Assembly (NCBI GenBank): GCA_031216915.1
Contig: CM062289.1
Coordinates: 442,999,587 to 443,063,586 of the forward strand
From: Pictodentalium vernedei
Lineage: Eukaryota > Mollusca > Scaphopoda > Dentaliida > Dentaliidae
Length of the DNA stretch: 64,000 bases
Reading direction: 5' to 3'
Below the pieces are notes generated by a model. It did not search any database and was not told the origin of the DNA. It saw nothing but the letters and a program-made list of their open reading frames with translations. The position numbers and the translations under genes are program-made. How positions within the stretch are numbered: position 1 is the first letter of the stretch; each line of letters starts with the position of its first letter. This document shows positions 11,446 to 23,153 of the stretch, in pieces.

Positions 11446-11864
11446 GTGTTCAACCGATTACCAAAAATGGTCGCAGACCGTTTACCGGTTATTTGAGCTC
11501 ACAATCGGCCGATTCTGATGCCGATCCCGATTGTAATACCATGCACTACCAGACAAGTCGAGGCTCGAAAGAACTACATTAAACTAAACATTTTTTTCTT
11601 TGTTGACTGGAGTCATAGTAAAATTACCAGTCGCGCACACTTGGGCGGTAAACGTGGCTCTCAATTTTACTGCGACCTGAGTCAATGGAGTACAGTCTTC
11701 ACTTTCCTGGTAGGAACTGGCGATTGCCGCAAGTACGTTCAATTGTGAGCTTCACTTGTCGTTTAACTTGAGTATCCCATAAAAGGGGCGTCTGGAGAGA
11801 TTAAGCATACACACTGTGGTTCTTTCTCAACTTTATTGAATGGTATCGTTGGCATCATTTTACA
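11446..11864. other. Gene-free stretch with a possible hAT-like end
   Basis: The motif TAGTGTTCAACCGATTACC near 11438-11456 resembles a hAT left terminus, but I found no matching right end. The rest is unrecognised. Confidence 0.3.
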
Positions 11865-12072
11865 TTCTCCTGGTTACTCAGTGCAAACCCAGGCAATGTT
11901 TCTGCCAATGGACCTCCGGGTTGCCCGGAGGTCCATTGGCTGAAACATTGCTTGTGCGCAGGCCACATGTACAGAATTTGATAGCCTTACTATGGTCATA
12001 ACGCGTAGATTAACACGCATATCGACGTGCTATTTGTGCGCATTTCGCGACAGGACTTCTAGTTTTAACTGC
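11865..12072. mobile_element. Tc1/mariner-like MITE, left-truncated
   Basis: Matches 13012..13310 from TCTCCTGGTTACTCA to the right terminus GACAGGACTTCTAGTTTTAA. It carries a central palindrome (GGACCTCCGGGTTGCCCGGA and flanks). The left terminal repeat is missing. Confidence 0.75.
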
Positions 12073-12079
12073 ACCTGTT

Positions 12080-12350
12080 TATGTATGTATGTATTTATTC
12101 ACCAGTATACAAAAAGTATAGATATATACATAATAGTTTTACAAGCATAACAAAATTCGTTGTACAATAAGATATTTTCAATACCCATACAATGATATGA
12201 CACATTTTCTTTTTGTATACCAGTAGGGAAAGGCATAGCCAGATTGGCTGTCTTCCTGTCCTTCCCTATAGTAGGGGAAATAAAACCAAAGAATCCCTAG
12301 AATGGCGCAAATAACCCAAAAGGGGTATGTGGAGGCAACATTGTTTTCTC
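12080..12350 (-). mobile_element. LINE 3' untranslated fragment
   Basis: Starts (plus strand) with a GTAT-type tail and contains GGCATAGCCAGATTGGCTGT, nearly identical to the LINE 3' region near 50.6 kb. The stem-loop ATAGCCA-GAT-TGGCTGT at 12235..12251 is preserved. Confidence 0.75.
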
Positions 12351-13011
12351 TGTCTACCAATCCAAAGTTCTTCTAATAAATCATGGCTTTTGTGCAAAAT
12401 ATGTTAGGTGGTCAGCGTAGGTTACAACACAGTATTCTCCGATTGGTCTCTAGAGTTATTGCGGTTAATTAGAACAGAAAAGGACTGATTTTACAAAAGT
12501 AACAACTCCATATTTTGAAGTAATAGAGACCAAGCCGGGAGACCAAATAGGACGAGATGCCAGACGATTGTTCCCATTGAAGATAGATCATGTACTGAAC
12601 GAAGACTGTTTGGTACAGGTGGTACATTGCAATGCCTTTTATCATTGAAAGCAAACGACCATCAAATTACATCAACGGTCGTCTGTGCACAAATTTCCAC
12701 AAACAGCAGGTAAACAAACAACCCAGGATAGCGTCGAATTACAAACAGAATTAGACTGGTGGTCCGAAAGCGTGGGTTACACGTTCGTGTTAGCTAAGGA
12801 CGTTTGTGCGTAATATTGTCAAGTACAGTAATATGTTTAATGCAGCATTCTCATATAATTTGACAGACATTCTATTGGACAGAGAAGGTCCATTCTTGCA
12901 ACATGCAGTGATGAAAACCGAACTAAATATTTTTGAAGTGATTACACTCTAGCTACCTGATTTCTGAACTTCAATGCTTTTCCTAGAAGGTTCCAATATG
13001 CAATGACAATT
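12351..13011. other. Gene-free stretch
   Basis: Nothing recognisable. Confidence 0.4.
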
Positions 13012-13310
13012 CAGTTAAAACTAGAAGTCCTGTCACGAGCTGTGCGCTTATCTAGGCTTAACTGCGCGTAGGAATTGCGCGCAAATGCCATATCGAATGG
13101 CATCAGAGCACGGCAGGTTCTCCTGGTTACTCATAACAAACACATGCAATGTTTCTGCCAATGGCGGAGGTCCAATGGCTGAAACATTGCTTGTGCACAG
13201 GCCACATGTACAGAATTTGATAGCCTTACTATGGTCATAACGCATAGATTAACGCGCAAATCGATGTGCTATTTGTGCACATCTCATGACAGGATTTCTA
13301 GTTTTAACTG
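13012..13310. mobile_element. Tc1/mariner-like MITE, both ends present
   Basis: 24-base terminal inverted repeats begin CAGTTAAAACTAGAAGTCCT and end in the near complement (one mismatch). CAGT ends with TA immediately outside the right end are typical of Tc1/mariner. The interior holds a palindromic GCCAATGG..CCAATGGC core and ACATTGCTTGTG. No coding capacity. Confidence 0.8.
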
Positions 13311-13845
13311 TAGATCCTTGGAAAGAGGTTCCTAAATTCCAGGTCTTCAAAGAAAATCAATAATCCCCGGGATCCCTGTTATACAATGTACAATTATGGA
13401 TTTTTGTGTTGGTGAATGTGATGTGATATGAACCTAAAAGACTTATATTGACTGAGGCGTTCGTATCATATCATATTTACTACCACAAAAGTCCATAACT
13501 GTTTTATTATATACACCATCCTAAAAAAACAATCTTCTATTTGTCAACTAATAGGTCAGTTATATCAACCAGAAATACTTTTATTTAACACTAAAATAGT
13601 TATCATCTGCAGAATAACATAAAAATAAACAATGTTATAGAGATTACGTCGATTGAATAGAACTAGAGAAGGGATTTCCAAAATCTATATTTAGAAAACT
13701 GATATTCACTGGAAAACCGATGTACATGGGTTTTTGAGTACCAGTCATCTGTATAAGATCCAGCCAATAGAAATGTGTTTATTTATAAAGTATATAATAA
13801 CATTATTTACCGACAATGGTTAAATATGTTTCTTCATTTGTAGAG
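13311..13845. other. Gene-free stretch
   Basis: AT-rich; nothing recognisable. Confidence 0.4.
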
Positions 13846-13853
13846 ATCGAAGA

Positions 13854-14354
13854 TAGGGCTGTCACGGCTAATCGAATAATCGATTGTCGATCGTTCACGC
13901 CGAAATCGATTAGTATTTTTCGTTGTCGAAAAATCGGTAAATTTTACCCCGTTTTAGACGTTTAATAATTAAAAAAAAAATTGGATAAAAAACTATTGTT
14001 TCTGAAGGTAAAAGGTCACGAACGTCGACGTTAAACCTCAAGAAGCCATTAGACGCATTTGTCTTTTAGGTACGTTCAAAGCTTTGATGTTCTGAACTTT
14101 TGAACCGTCAGTGTAATAATCAAGACCGGTCGGCAGTTGCGACAGTTCAAAAGTTCAGAACATCAAAGCTTTGAAAGTATCTAAAAGATGATCGTCTTCG
14201 TTGTTTACTTGAGGTAGGTCAACTGACTTCACCTTCATTTTTAACGACTTCAAAGAAAGGGAGAGGGAGGGTCATCTAGGTACGATTAATCGATTACTAT
14301 CGATTATTTGCGACGATTAACCGATTCCCAAATTAAAAAATCGTGACAGCCCTA
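13854..14354. mobile_element. Non-autonomous hAT element with perfect 8-bp TSD
   Basis: The 501-base element has ends TAGGGCTGTCACG and CGTGACAGCCCTA, flanked by the exact direct repeat ATCGAAGA (13846..13853 and 14355..14362). An 8-base TSD with TAGGG ends is diagnostic of hAT. The interior has ATCGATTA-rich subterminal repeats and an inner inverted repeat (TTCAAAGCTTTGATGTTCTG and complement). No transposase remains. Confidence 0.95.
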
Positions 14355-14362
14355 ATCGAAGA

Positions 14363-15214
14363 CAGGATCAACACCAATCTACTCTTTAAGAGCTGGAATA
14401 TATTTCATTATATATTTCATTATATCACTGTAATTGTTCCCGTCCAAATACCACCATTGCATCGCGATCATTCCGCCATCGCCCGCTGGAAAGCACAGTG
14501 CGTAATCGCATATCGTACTACTCTAGTAGTACGAGAACGAGGCTTCAAAATTCATTGTTCGAATGCGGACTACTAAGACGGTGTGTTCGATTATCAAATG
14601 GGAGGCAAGTGGAGCTTTTGGGTGTAACTCAATGCATGCGCCGGTCAAGAATAAATATTAGTCCGACTCAATAAAAAGTGGGAGTACTCGATTTAACAAA
14701 CGGCAGGAGTTTGTTCATAGTTTCGTTTGCCCTATTGTTCTGGTTATCGAAAATGTGTCCCCTCGGGTGAAATTTTTCCACCTCACAAATCAGGTCATGA
14801 TGGATTAAATTATTCTCACCTCAGGTACTCAAGGGAAGTAATTTGGAAAATGTGTGGTTCCAAAATGCGAATGAGTTTTAACTCTCTTATACTTTTGTAC
14901 GTTTTATGACGTACAAAAACAAACAGCACGTTAATACTTTGTGGTCATTTGTTTTGTTATTATTTTTCGATTTTTTAAAGTTTTAACCTCAATTCCTATT
15001 TTCTCCCGAAGAGTGCTCGCAGACAACGGTTGAGCCAAATGTTATCGCAGCTTAAAATACTAATATAAATAAGCCTGCTGTCAAGATTGCTTAACTGGTT
15101 AAGTGCAAGAAGCCACTATCAGGGCTTTCAAAAAATGAGGATACCAGAGCAAAAGCCAACACTTTTCTTGCTTATATTTCATATTCAGTCAAAGACAAAT
15201 AATATTTTGTTTTT
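14363..15214. other. Gene-free stretch
   Basis: Only a small palindrome (CGTACTACTCTAGTAGTACG near 14.51 kb); otherwise unrecognised. Confidence 0.4.
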
Positions 15215-15223
15215 ATAAATTTG

Positions 15224-15581
15224 TTTTGGTGGCTCAGTAGGTAGAGGTGCAGGCTGTAAACCGAGTGGTCCTCGGTTCGAATCCCACCTGCGGCAACCGC
15301 GTTGTGTCCTTGGGCAAGACACTTCATCTCCATTGCCCGCGTGGGGGCACGATGACGCCGTGTACGAAGGCGTACTGCACGTCGATGGTTCGCATGTCTT
15401 CAACCAATCTAATCCTGCCTGTGCTGCAGTACGGAGTTACGATGTTGGGGAGCTGGCAGCTGCTCGTCGTTGCTCGGTGGTTCTCTCAGGGTACTCCGGC
15501 TTCCTCCACCCGTAAAACTGTCACGGTCATGATTAGCCATTGTGCATAAATATGTGACCTTAAACATCAATAAATAAATAA
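15224..15581 (+). mobile_element. SINE (head type A)
   Basis: Complete head (GGTGGCTCAGTAGG, GGTTCGAATCC), central TCCTTGGGCAAGACACTTCA, body and an (AATA)n tail. The direct repeat ATAAATTTG flanks it, though its first part is compatible with tail sequence. Confidence 0.9.
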
Positions 15582-15594
15582 ATAAATTTGGTTT

Positions 15595-15650
15595 ATTACA
15601 AATTATTGGAGAGTGCCTTTTGGGCACTCTCCAATAATTTGAAATAAAAC
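15595..15650. repeat. Hairpin directly 3' of a SINE
   Basis: TTGGAGAGTGCC and GGCACTCTCCAA form a stem across four bases, extended by AATTAT/ATAATT. The GAGAGTGC/GCACTCTC stem recurs at 62.87 kb. Confidence 0.7.
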
Positions 15651-16514
15651 AAGTTTTGAATAACAAATTCAGACCACCAAAAATAATCTGGCCTCAACCA
15701 GATAATCACTAATGTGAAAAATATCTTGTTATTTGTACTCTCCTACGTTTGACTTCGCATTTTGAAAAAACATTGAAGAAACTGAATTCTCAATGACGTT
15801 TGAACGTCAGGATAATTAAAGTCTCAAGGGGTTAAAATGTATTTTTTCCAAATGAAACAAAATACTCCGTTTTGATTGGCTGAGAGGTACGGTGTAACTT
15901 GCAATCCACAGAAGCTTTTTTTAACACAGTGGTTAACCACGGTGTAAAACAAAGAATACAAATAGCAGGCTATATGGCTATAAAAAAAAGTGCCCATTAT
16001 TAATTATTAATTCATACCTTCTGCTCAGTTATGTTAGAACAAAAATAAAAATACAGGAAATTTAATGTTTATGTGTAATAAAATATTCCAGATATGGATG
16101 TCATTTGAACTGGCTCATTGAGTTCTCTTTAGTTTTTACTGATGTCATATGTGTTTTCGCAACAATTACATGCTTCTTAATTGGACCTTCCTCCCCCATC
16201 TGATAACTGTAGGTGCGATAACTATATCGAAAATCATTTTAATGACGAGACAAGCCAGGGATGGTTACCAAGATTTCATGAACAGGGTCATGTGGTAAAT
16301 ATCTGAAAGATGAAAAGTCGACCTGTGTAACGGCAGGGTGAATGATTTATCACAAACGGGAGTGTAAATTTATTGCAGGAGACGTGTATCTTTAATTTAA
16401 CATATACATAACAGGCCTCTTATTTCTCGCATCAGCTGCACTGATGCCAAGTTACTTTTCAAACACGTCACTCGGTGAGAAAATTACGCTTTCGTCCTTG
16501 TGCCTTGCTGATAT
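15651..16514. other. Gene-free stretch
   Basis: Nothing recognisable. Confidence 0.4.
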
Positions 16515-16864
16515 TCATTTATTTATTGGAGTTTAATGACACTTTCGACAGTCAGTGTCGCCTCGTGTCGGACAGTTTTACGGGTTGATGAAGCTGGACT
16601 ATCCGGAGAGAACCAACGAGCAACGGCGAGGAACTGTCAGACTCACCCAATGTACTAAGCATGGTTAGCATTGGCTGGAGATGAGCGCACAATCGGCGTG
16701 CAGTACGCCTTAGTACACAGCGTCACCGTGCCCCCCCCCCCCCTCGGGGTAATCGGGATGAAGTGCCTTGCCCAAGGACACCACTCAGTTATCCTTAGCG
16801 AGGATTGAACTGTGGGCCATTCGGTTTGAAGTCCAATTCTGTAACCACTGGACCACCGCGCCCC
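16515..16864 (-). mobile_element. SINE (head type B)
   Basis: A diverged SINE body plus the type-B head, with a long C run (about 14) in the body. The head reads GACCACCGCGCCCC at its 5' end. TSD unclear. Confidence 0.8.
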
Positions 16865-17004
16865 ATGTGTCATGATGATACTTCAACACAAACGGTACAC
16901 AAATAGGATTTCACTTTAGTTTATTGGAATTATTGGGTTATTTTCAACATCTGATGTAAAATCTCAACCATGGTCCTTGACACGATATATAAACCTAATT
17001 GACC

Positions 17005-17098
17005 ACACGTGGACACAGTGGCGCTGTGAACTAAGACCTCCTGCACGTGGATGATGCACTTGCTTTCAACCGCTGCTAACTCCGTCTATGCATAGGGC
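17005..17098 (+). mobile_element. SINE fragment
   Basis: CACACGTGGACACAGTGGCG, CTGCACGTGGATGATGCACT and the following block are SINE body in plus orientation. It ends abruptly at the adjacent piggyBac-like element. Confidence 0.65.
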
Positions 17099-17340
17099 TC
17101 AACCCTTTGAACCCTGTTGGTATCTTCCACGTCAGTTCAATGGCAGCAATTGGAAGAATCCATATTTATTATTTGGGGTTAGACCAATTAATATTTTCAA
17201 CGAGCAGCCATGGGGATGCACGCTGAAAATATTGATTGGTCCACACCACACATTTACCTTGTAGCCATCCCACTTAATGAGAGTATGACGTAGCTTGTGA
17301 CCCGGGCGAAAAAAACGGCCTCTGGGATTGAAAGGGTTAA
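17099..17340. mobile_element. piggyBac-like MITE (family 3)
   Basis: Ends are AACCCTTTGAACCC and GGGATTGAAAGGGTTAA. The right side has an intact TTAA and the left reads TCAA. A central hairpin (ACCAATTAATATTTTCA against TGAAAATATTGATTGGT) is shared in plan with 36768..37006. No transposase; a 134-residue minus-strand open frame across it is not credible as a gene. Confidence 0.7.
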
Positions 17341-17964
17341 TACCGGGAACGGGCATTTTTTTGGTTCTCGTTTTTGAAAGACAGTCAATATTCTGGGGAT
17401 TTTTCGGTTGTCGTTTCCGAATTGCAGTCCCGGTATCCTGGAAATTCATAGGACAGAATTGGGAATCAAAGGTTGCGTTACAAAACCTTTTAACTTCCGA
17501 TTCTAGTCTCTGAATTTCCAGGGCATTAACACTCATTTTCAGAAAAGGAATCCGGGAAATTCCCGTCCGCGAGATTAAACCATAGCTCCAACAGAGATGT
17601 TGGTCTCAGAAGAAACCGATATTCGCCGTAATTTCATAAACTATAACACGCAATCACTGATACCAAAGTCTATTAATTTCCCGGGTATCGTGATTGACTT
17701 TCAGAAATGCAGCAGGAGAGCTCAGAAGTTCCCGTCCGCGGTATTAAACTTGTGAAGGGTAAGTAAGTTGGGGTGTGATAGTTGCTTTTCGCAACTCCGT
17801 AGTTGTCTACGGTTACTCCAACTTACTCCAACCTTAAAACTGCACGACACCATGTGACTCTGGTTATTGAAAGTGTCCCAATAAACAAACAATCAAACCT
17901 ATCAGTCACGGATCAATACTATCAAACTTAAAATATTATTTTACAGAATCCCATTTCTGTATGA
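17341..17964. other. Gene-free stretch
   Basis: CCCGTCCGCG followed by an A/G-TTAAAC phrase occurs twice (about 17.56 and 17.73 kb), suggesting an unclassified old repeat. No gene recognised. Confidence 0.35.
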
Positions 17965-18228
17965 ACAGTACGTGGAGAGTGTATTATCACTAAATCACAC
18001 GCAGAGTGGACAGTCCACCTAAGCAATAATTGCAAATTTGTTGCAAAGCATAACCAGCACAAGCAAAGTTTCAGCTAATGGACCTCCGGGTTAAACCCGG
18101 AGGTCCATTAGCTGAAATATTGCTTGTGTTTTTTTTTTGTCGATATGTACAAAATTTGAAAGTTATAGCATGGGTGATAACTCCACTCCGTGAGTGATTT
18201 AGTTACAATCCACTCTCCACGTACTGTA
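17965..18228. mobile_element. Tc1/mariner-like MITE (CAGTACGTGG family), copy 1
   Basis: Termini are CAGTACGTGGAGAGTG and CACTCTCCACGTACTG, with TA outside the right end. Subterminal ATCACTAAATCAC / GTGATTTAGT motifs follow. The central palindrome is GACCTCCGGGTTAAACCCGG with flanks. About 264 bases, no ORF. Confidence 0.88.
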
Positions 18229-18342
18229 TTAGCATAATTCAAAGGTAGAAAATACAATTCTTGAAAATACAGTCATGAATCTTTTATTGTATTGTTCCAC
18301 AACCGTTAAACATGAATATATATAAAGCCATGCTCCGTCGAC

Positions 18343-18704
18343 GGGGGGCGCGGTGGCTTAGTAGGTAGAGGTGCAGGCTGCAAGCCGAGAGGTCCTCGGT
18401 TCGAATCCCACCTGCGGCCACAGCGTTGTGTCCTTGGGCAAGACACTTCACCCCCATTGCCCATGTGGGGGTACGATGACGCCGTGTACTAAGGCGCACT
18501 GCACGTCGATGGTGCGCATGTCTTCAACCAATCTAACTCTGCCTGTGCTGCAGTACGGAGTTACGACGTTGGGGGAGCTGGCAGTTGCTCGTCGTTGCTC
18601 GGTGGTTCTCTCCGGGTACTCCGGCTTCCTCCATCCGTACACTGTCACGGTCATGATTAGTCATTGTGCTTAAATATGTGACCTTAAACATCAATAAATA
18701 AATA
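18343..18704 (+). mobile_element. Full-length SINE (head type A), 13-bp TSD
   Basis: Starts GGGGGCGCGGTGGCTTAGTA, carries A and B boxes and ends with (AATA)n. The direct repeat ATGCTCCGTCGAC / ATGCTCCATCGAC (one mismatch) lies at 18330..18342 and 18705..18717. One of the best-preserved copies. Confidence 0.93.
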
Positions 18705-18717
18705 ATGCTCCATCGAC

Positions 18718-19078
18718 AAACCTTTTCACAAAAGACGGATGCCTAATTTGGATGATTCATATACGAAGCGTTTGTTCCTGGCTCGTATTACACAAGTGCA
18801 GAAGTAATAATGTTCTCTAAAGGTGTAAAAGGCTCGTCCCACCTGTTGGGTTCCAACAGGGATTCGATTCTCAGTAAATGAATGCGACAATTATTGTAAA
18901 ATATACCTCCTCGTCACACAGATGGAAATCAATGTTTGAAAACGTGTGTAACACAAGTGTGCCATTATTTCTCCTGCAAGTAGATTTATGTTGGAAGCTT
19001 ATCGACTGAAGACACAGGTATAACCAAGGTACTAAGGAGTCTTCAGAACGAGCAGGACACCAGCCTGAGATCCAGTGA
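18718..19078. other. Gene-free stretch
   Basis: Nothing recognisable. Confidence 0.4.
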
Positions 19079-19301
19079 TTAACCCTTCAACCAACGAATA
19101 CGATACCAAACTTTGTTATTTTAATATTTTTTTTTAATTTAAAAAAAAATTTCAACAAATCCACATCATGTGATGAGCTCGTCCCAATGAGAGGTCACGT
19201 GATAGGGATTTGTTGAAATGTTTCGAAACAAATATCTTTTTAACTGTCCAGTTTGTAAATTACGGGGATGGATGCCGACGATTAGTTAGGTAAAGGGTTA
19301 A
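19079..19301. mobile_element. piggyBac-like MITE (family 1 relative)
   Basis: Bounded by TTAA on both sides, with CCCTTCAACC at the left and TTAGGTAAAGGG at the right. The interior has ATTTCAACAAATCC inverted arms around a GAGCTCGTCCC motif. A diverged relative is at 28212..28400. Confidence 0.75.
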
Positions 19302-19516
19302 AGCCATGTTTATCACTAATGATCCCGCCCCCTTCTCTTACAGGAATAACACTCAGTACTTTCCAAAGTGTGATTTACTGGGATTTCCGGGTTTGATTAT
19401 AAACGATAATTTCACAAGTGAATTATACAACCAACAATTGGGTCATGTATCCGTGCGCGCAAACGAAGACGCTTTGCCGTGGGTGTAATGGGGACTTCAT
19501 TGTTTTTTGTTTTTTT

Positions 19517-20139
19517 TTAACCCTTTACCTAGCTTGAAAAGCAGACGATACTTGCAAAAAAATTCTTGAATAACTAATATTTTCATTTTTTGTCTCAAAA
19601 ACATTATTTATTTATTTATTTATTGGTGTTTAAGGTCACATATTTCTGCACAATGGCTAACCATGACCGTGACAGTTTTACAGGTGGAGTAAGCCGGAGT
19701 ACCCGGAGAGAACCACCGAGCAACGGCGAGCAACTGTCAGCTCCTCAAGATACCAACTCCACACAAGCAGGGTTAGCATTGGTTGAAGACAGGTGCACCG
19801 TTGACGTGCAATACGCCTTAGTACAGAGCGTCACCGCGCCCCCACGTGGGCAATGGGGGTGAAATGTCTTGCCCAAGGACACACGCGGTTGCCGCAGGTG
19901 GGATTCGAACCGAGGACCTCTCGGCTTGCAGCCTGCACCTAAACCAACTGAGCCACCGCGCCCCCTCTCCAAAACATAGGTTATGACCCCTCATTGGAAC
20001 GAGCTCGACGAGCTCGTTCCAATGAAGGGTCATAACCTATGTTTTAGAGACAAAAAAGGAAAAAAATAATGAAAATTAATTGGCGAGTTTTGAGAATAGC
20101 GCTGGCCGTTTTTGGCCGTTACGTTAGGTAAAGGGTTAA
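19517..20139. mobile_element. piggyBac-like MITE (family 1) split by a SINE
   Basis: TTAA plus CCCTTTACCTA at the left and TTAGGTAAAGGG plus TTAA at the right. Without the SINE it is about 250 bases. The central palindrome (TTGGAACGAGCTCGA with its complement) is flanked by the CATAGGTTATGACC inverted arms typical of the family. A CCC start after TTAA is the piggyBac hallmark. Confidence 0.9.
19605..19970 (-). mobile_element. SINE (head type A) nested in a MITE
   Basis: Complete SINE from tail (TATTTATTTATT at the low coordinate) to head. It interrupts the MITE phrase CAAAAACATAGG and duplicates AAAACAT (19598..19604 and 19971..19977). This shows the SINE is younger than the MITE. Confidence 0.93.
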
Positions 20140-20168
20140 ATAATATAATTATCGGTAATAACGAAAAG

Positions 20169-20343
20169 TAATAAACAGAGTAATCGCTTGACTGGACTAG
20201 TTACGTGAAATATTTCATTCGAGGCGAGGGGCTATATTGTAAAACACTCGTGCGCATTCTCGCACTCGTGTTTGTACAACGTCCCTCACCTCTCATGAAT
20301 TATTTCACGTAACCAGTCCAGTCAAGCGATTACTCTCTATTTT
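20169..20343. mobile_element. Foldback element, ~65-bp arms
   Basis: Left arm AATAAACAGAGTAATCGCTT..GACTGGACTAGTTACGTGAA is matched by the right arm ending TCAAGCGATTACTCTCTATT. Inner arms are GAGGCGAGGGGC against GTCCCTCACCTCTC. No ORF. Confidence 0.8.
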
Positions 20344-20757
20344 ATCACTAATGATCTGCACCCTTCTCCTACAGGAACAACACATACTCAAAACAGATAC
20401 TGGCGATGTGACGTTCGCCGCAAGCTTTGGAGCAAACCCTTTCCGTCAGAAAACACGGAGGTTGTCTTCATCTAGGTCACAACGCATATCGCTCTATCTT
20501 GAACTGAGTCCGTAACCTCTAGATTTCAAACCCTATGCCCTAACCAATTCTACGACATCGATTCTTGGAACCTGTACTACCCGAACCACGCCTATTTAAG
20601 CCCCGAATTCCGATGTAAGAATTCGGAGATTTCAAGATGCAATGTTTTCCCATAGTTGTACTGGAAATTTAATCAATTAAATCTTGTTTGACATAGCTCA
20701 TTGGTTAATTTCATGGGAAAAGTTTGCAGATCGAAATTTAGATATTCCATCATTGTT

Positions 20758-20788
<31 letters not shown>

Positions 20789-21039
20789 GGGGGAGAGGGG
20801 TTAATACATAATTTTATGATCGATTTCGACAAACACGGGCCAGTCACATTTTATTTAACCAGGCATTTTTTCCGGATAGACGCAAAAATTAAGCTTTGGG
20901 CCCAACAGTGAGACAATAAAAAAAACAGTATTCGGTTTCTCTATCACACGTCCACTTCCCACACCGATTTTTAAGCTTACCTTACCGATATTACACTCCG
21001 TGGACGGTGCAGTCACGTTGTTTCTCGAGATACGCTAAC
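20344..21039. other. Gene-free stretch with MITE scrap and G run
   Basis: 20633..20730 resembles the middle of the piggyBac-like family-2 MITE (TTCCCATA, GAAATTTAA, ATCTTGTTTGACA). A (TG)n plus about 24-base G run lies at 20757..20803. Otherwise unrecognised. Confidence 0.5.
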
Positions 21040-21790
21040 GCGAAGCAATTTCTGCTGTGAAAAGATTCGTAAATATTCGCTTGCGAAGATTCGAAAACGA
21101 ATCGAACGGAAACGCAGAACAAATTCGAGATTCAAATTGTTTTTCGAATTATCGCAAGGCCCTGGGTGTAATAGGATCGAATAAAAGGTATCCTCTCTTG
21201 TACTTTTTTCTCGTTATTCATCATACCAGCTTCCGATATTAATTCATGGAACTGGTTTCTAAGAATCTGTCTCAGTGACCGGGATAGTGAATGGAGGGAA
21301 AAAAACAAGCGACAGCAATTGCCGAGCCCTCCGCAGCTTCGAAATTCGAATCGTTTCGAAATAGACCAGATAACTGAATTCAATTCTAGTCTAATCGCGG
21401 CGATTCGAATTCTCGAATCGTCGACATGTTTTTCAAGATCTTATTGAATGTCCTCTCTTGAATTATTCATCTGTCATCAATTCTCCCGTATTGGGGATTC
21501 CGTGTACCAAACAATCTTCATTCCGTTTCTGGAAGAATGATTCACATTTTTTGATTTTCCCGAACAGATAAAGGTCGGCACTGAATGGGTTAAGTTCAAT
21601 AACTGACAATGCAATACTTGAATGGAGACGGACAATATTTTTGCCGCAGTCAAGGCTTTTAAGAAGGCAGAATCTCTACATGTTTGACTATTTTAAAAAT
21701 GTTGAGGTTCAATTCGAGATTCGATATGATTCAAAGTCGTCGGACTATTTTGATTCGACATGAAATTTGAGATTCGCTAGACTTAAATAA
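21040..21790. repeat. ATTCGAATCG-rich degenerate repeat region
   Basis: Dense in GATTCGAA / ATTCGAGATTCGA variants on both strands at 21.06-21.13, 21.35-21.42 and 21.71-21.78 kb. Similar clusters occur at 31.07-31.11 and 44.99-45.55 kb. They resemble subterminal motifs of an unclassified, possibly hAT-like, DNA transposon; complete ends were not found. Confidence 0.45.
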
Positions 21791-21989
21791 TTGCTTATGT
21801 TGCCCGTCAACTTTTACAGTGCATTCATAAGCCATCATGGTGTCCGCAGTCAAAACACGGGGTTAGGTTTGATTGCCCATTGCAGCAGGGCCGCCGAGGA
21901 CTGATCACTTTCCACGGGCGGACAATATTTCCACGGACGCAATAATATTAGATATCAAACATTAATTATAGAAATAATCGTCAAAAAAT

Positions 21990-22210
21990 TAATTAATGAA
22001 GCACCGGGTAAAACCCGGTGCTTCATTAATTAAAATTTTGCTGATGAGGACTTTTATTGCCTCGTAAACGGATGCGGGACATCACTGCTCGCGCGTGGAC
22101 ATCTCTGCCCGCGCGTGGACATCACTGACCGCGCGTGGACATCACTGCCCCCGCGTGGATTACGACCAGTCCACGGCGGCTGTGCTGCATTCAGTGGCTG
22201 TTGTGAGGTA
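21990..22210. repeat. Hairpin repeat with 20-bp tandem expansion
   Basis: A near-perfect hairpin (AATTAATGAAGCACCGGGT with complement) is followed by TTTTGCTGATGAGGACTTTT and about four tandem 20-base units of CGCGCGTGGACATCACTGCC type. A homologous single-unit copy lies at 60232..60345, so the tandem expansion is specific to this copy. Confidence 0.75.
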
Positions 22211-22958
22211 CCAGTATGTGATCACCACAGACAGCTCCCCGTGTGACTACCGAAAATGGGGAGCATTTTGTTCACTGCGGTTACCAGGTTCTGTTTTACT
22301 AGCAGAATAGGATGCGAAAACCATCATCTGGGGTGGAAGTCCCCTAAAGTGGGCAGTACAGGCATAAACGATTAGCCTAATTTGTTTTCATACTTATGTT
22401 CCGGTTCTGACCCAGCCATAGATGCTGAAAGTGACATTTAACCCCAATAAATAATAAATATAAATACAAAATAACCTGTGATGTATGTGCGTCATCGTTT
22501 CATTACATTTGATATTCGCCTTATCTCAATTTTGGGATCTCGGTAACTCGAAGCACATGGACCGTCACGATTTCATCTGCAATATATCAGACAGAAAGGT
22601 GTCGACATTTCGTGGATTTTTTTACCTGGGAACCTTTCGAAAGAAGGTGTACGAGAAAACGCGAAATTAAACGAACATCATTTTTGATGATGATGCAGTC
22701 TGGAATGTAGCAGAAAAAACAAAATTGCTAATCAAAAATAAGCATACAAGTTTTCTATGAGCTGTATAAATATTAAGCAAGTTGAAAACCAGAGATCAAA
22801 TCTTACATTGATATCCATAGCACAAGGACCCCCCCCCCCCCCACCCCCACCCCCTCGAAGAAAAGTCATTTTTGCTTTGAAATTTCAGTATGCGAATTAC
22901 TGTATTTTCAGTCAAAATAAAATAAAATGACAATAAAAACAATTTAACAATAATCAAA
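22211..22958. other. Gene-free stretch
   Basis: Contains a C-rich run near 22.83-22.85 kb; otherwise unrecognised. Confidence 0.4.
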
Positions 22959-23153
22959 CATGTTGTCGAGTATTTTGTATATATATATATTCATGTTGTC
23001 TGGTATTTTGTATATATATTCATGTTGTCTAGTATTTTGTATATATATTCATGTTGTCTAGTATTTTGTAAAAATATATATTCATGTTGTCTAGTATTTT
23101 GTATATATATTCATGTTGTCGAGTATTTTGTATATATATTCATGTTGTCTATA
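22959..23153. repeat. AT-rich minisatellite, block 1 (~7 units)
   Basis: Tandem 27-31-base units read CATGTTGTCTAGTATTTTG plus an (AT)n spacer of variable length. Units differ mainly in the AT run length and in CTAG/CGAG/CTGG at the centre. Confidence 0.93.

Noticed and set aside
17132-17536. 134-residue minus-strand open frame
   Set aside because: It crosses the end of a piggyBac-like MITE, has no recognisable domain and no related copy in the same frame.
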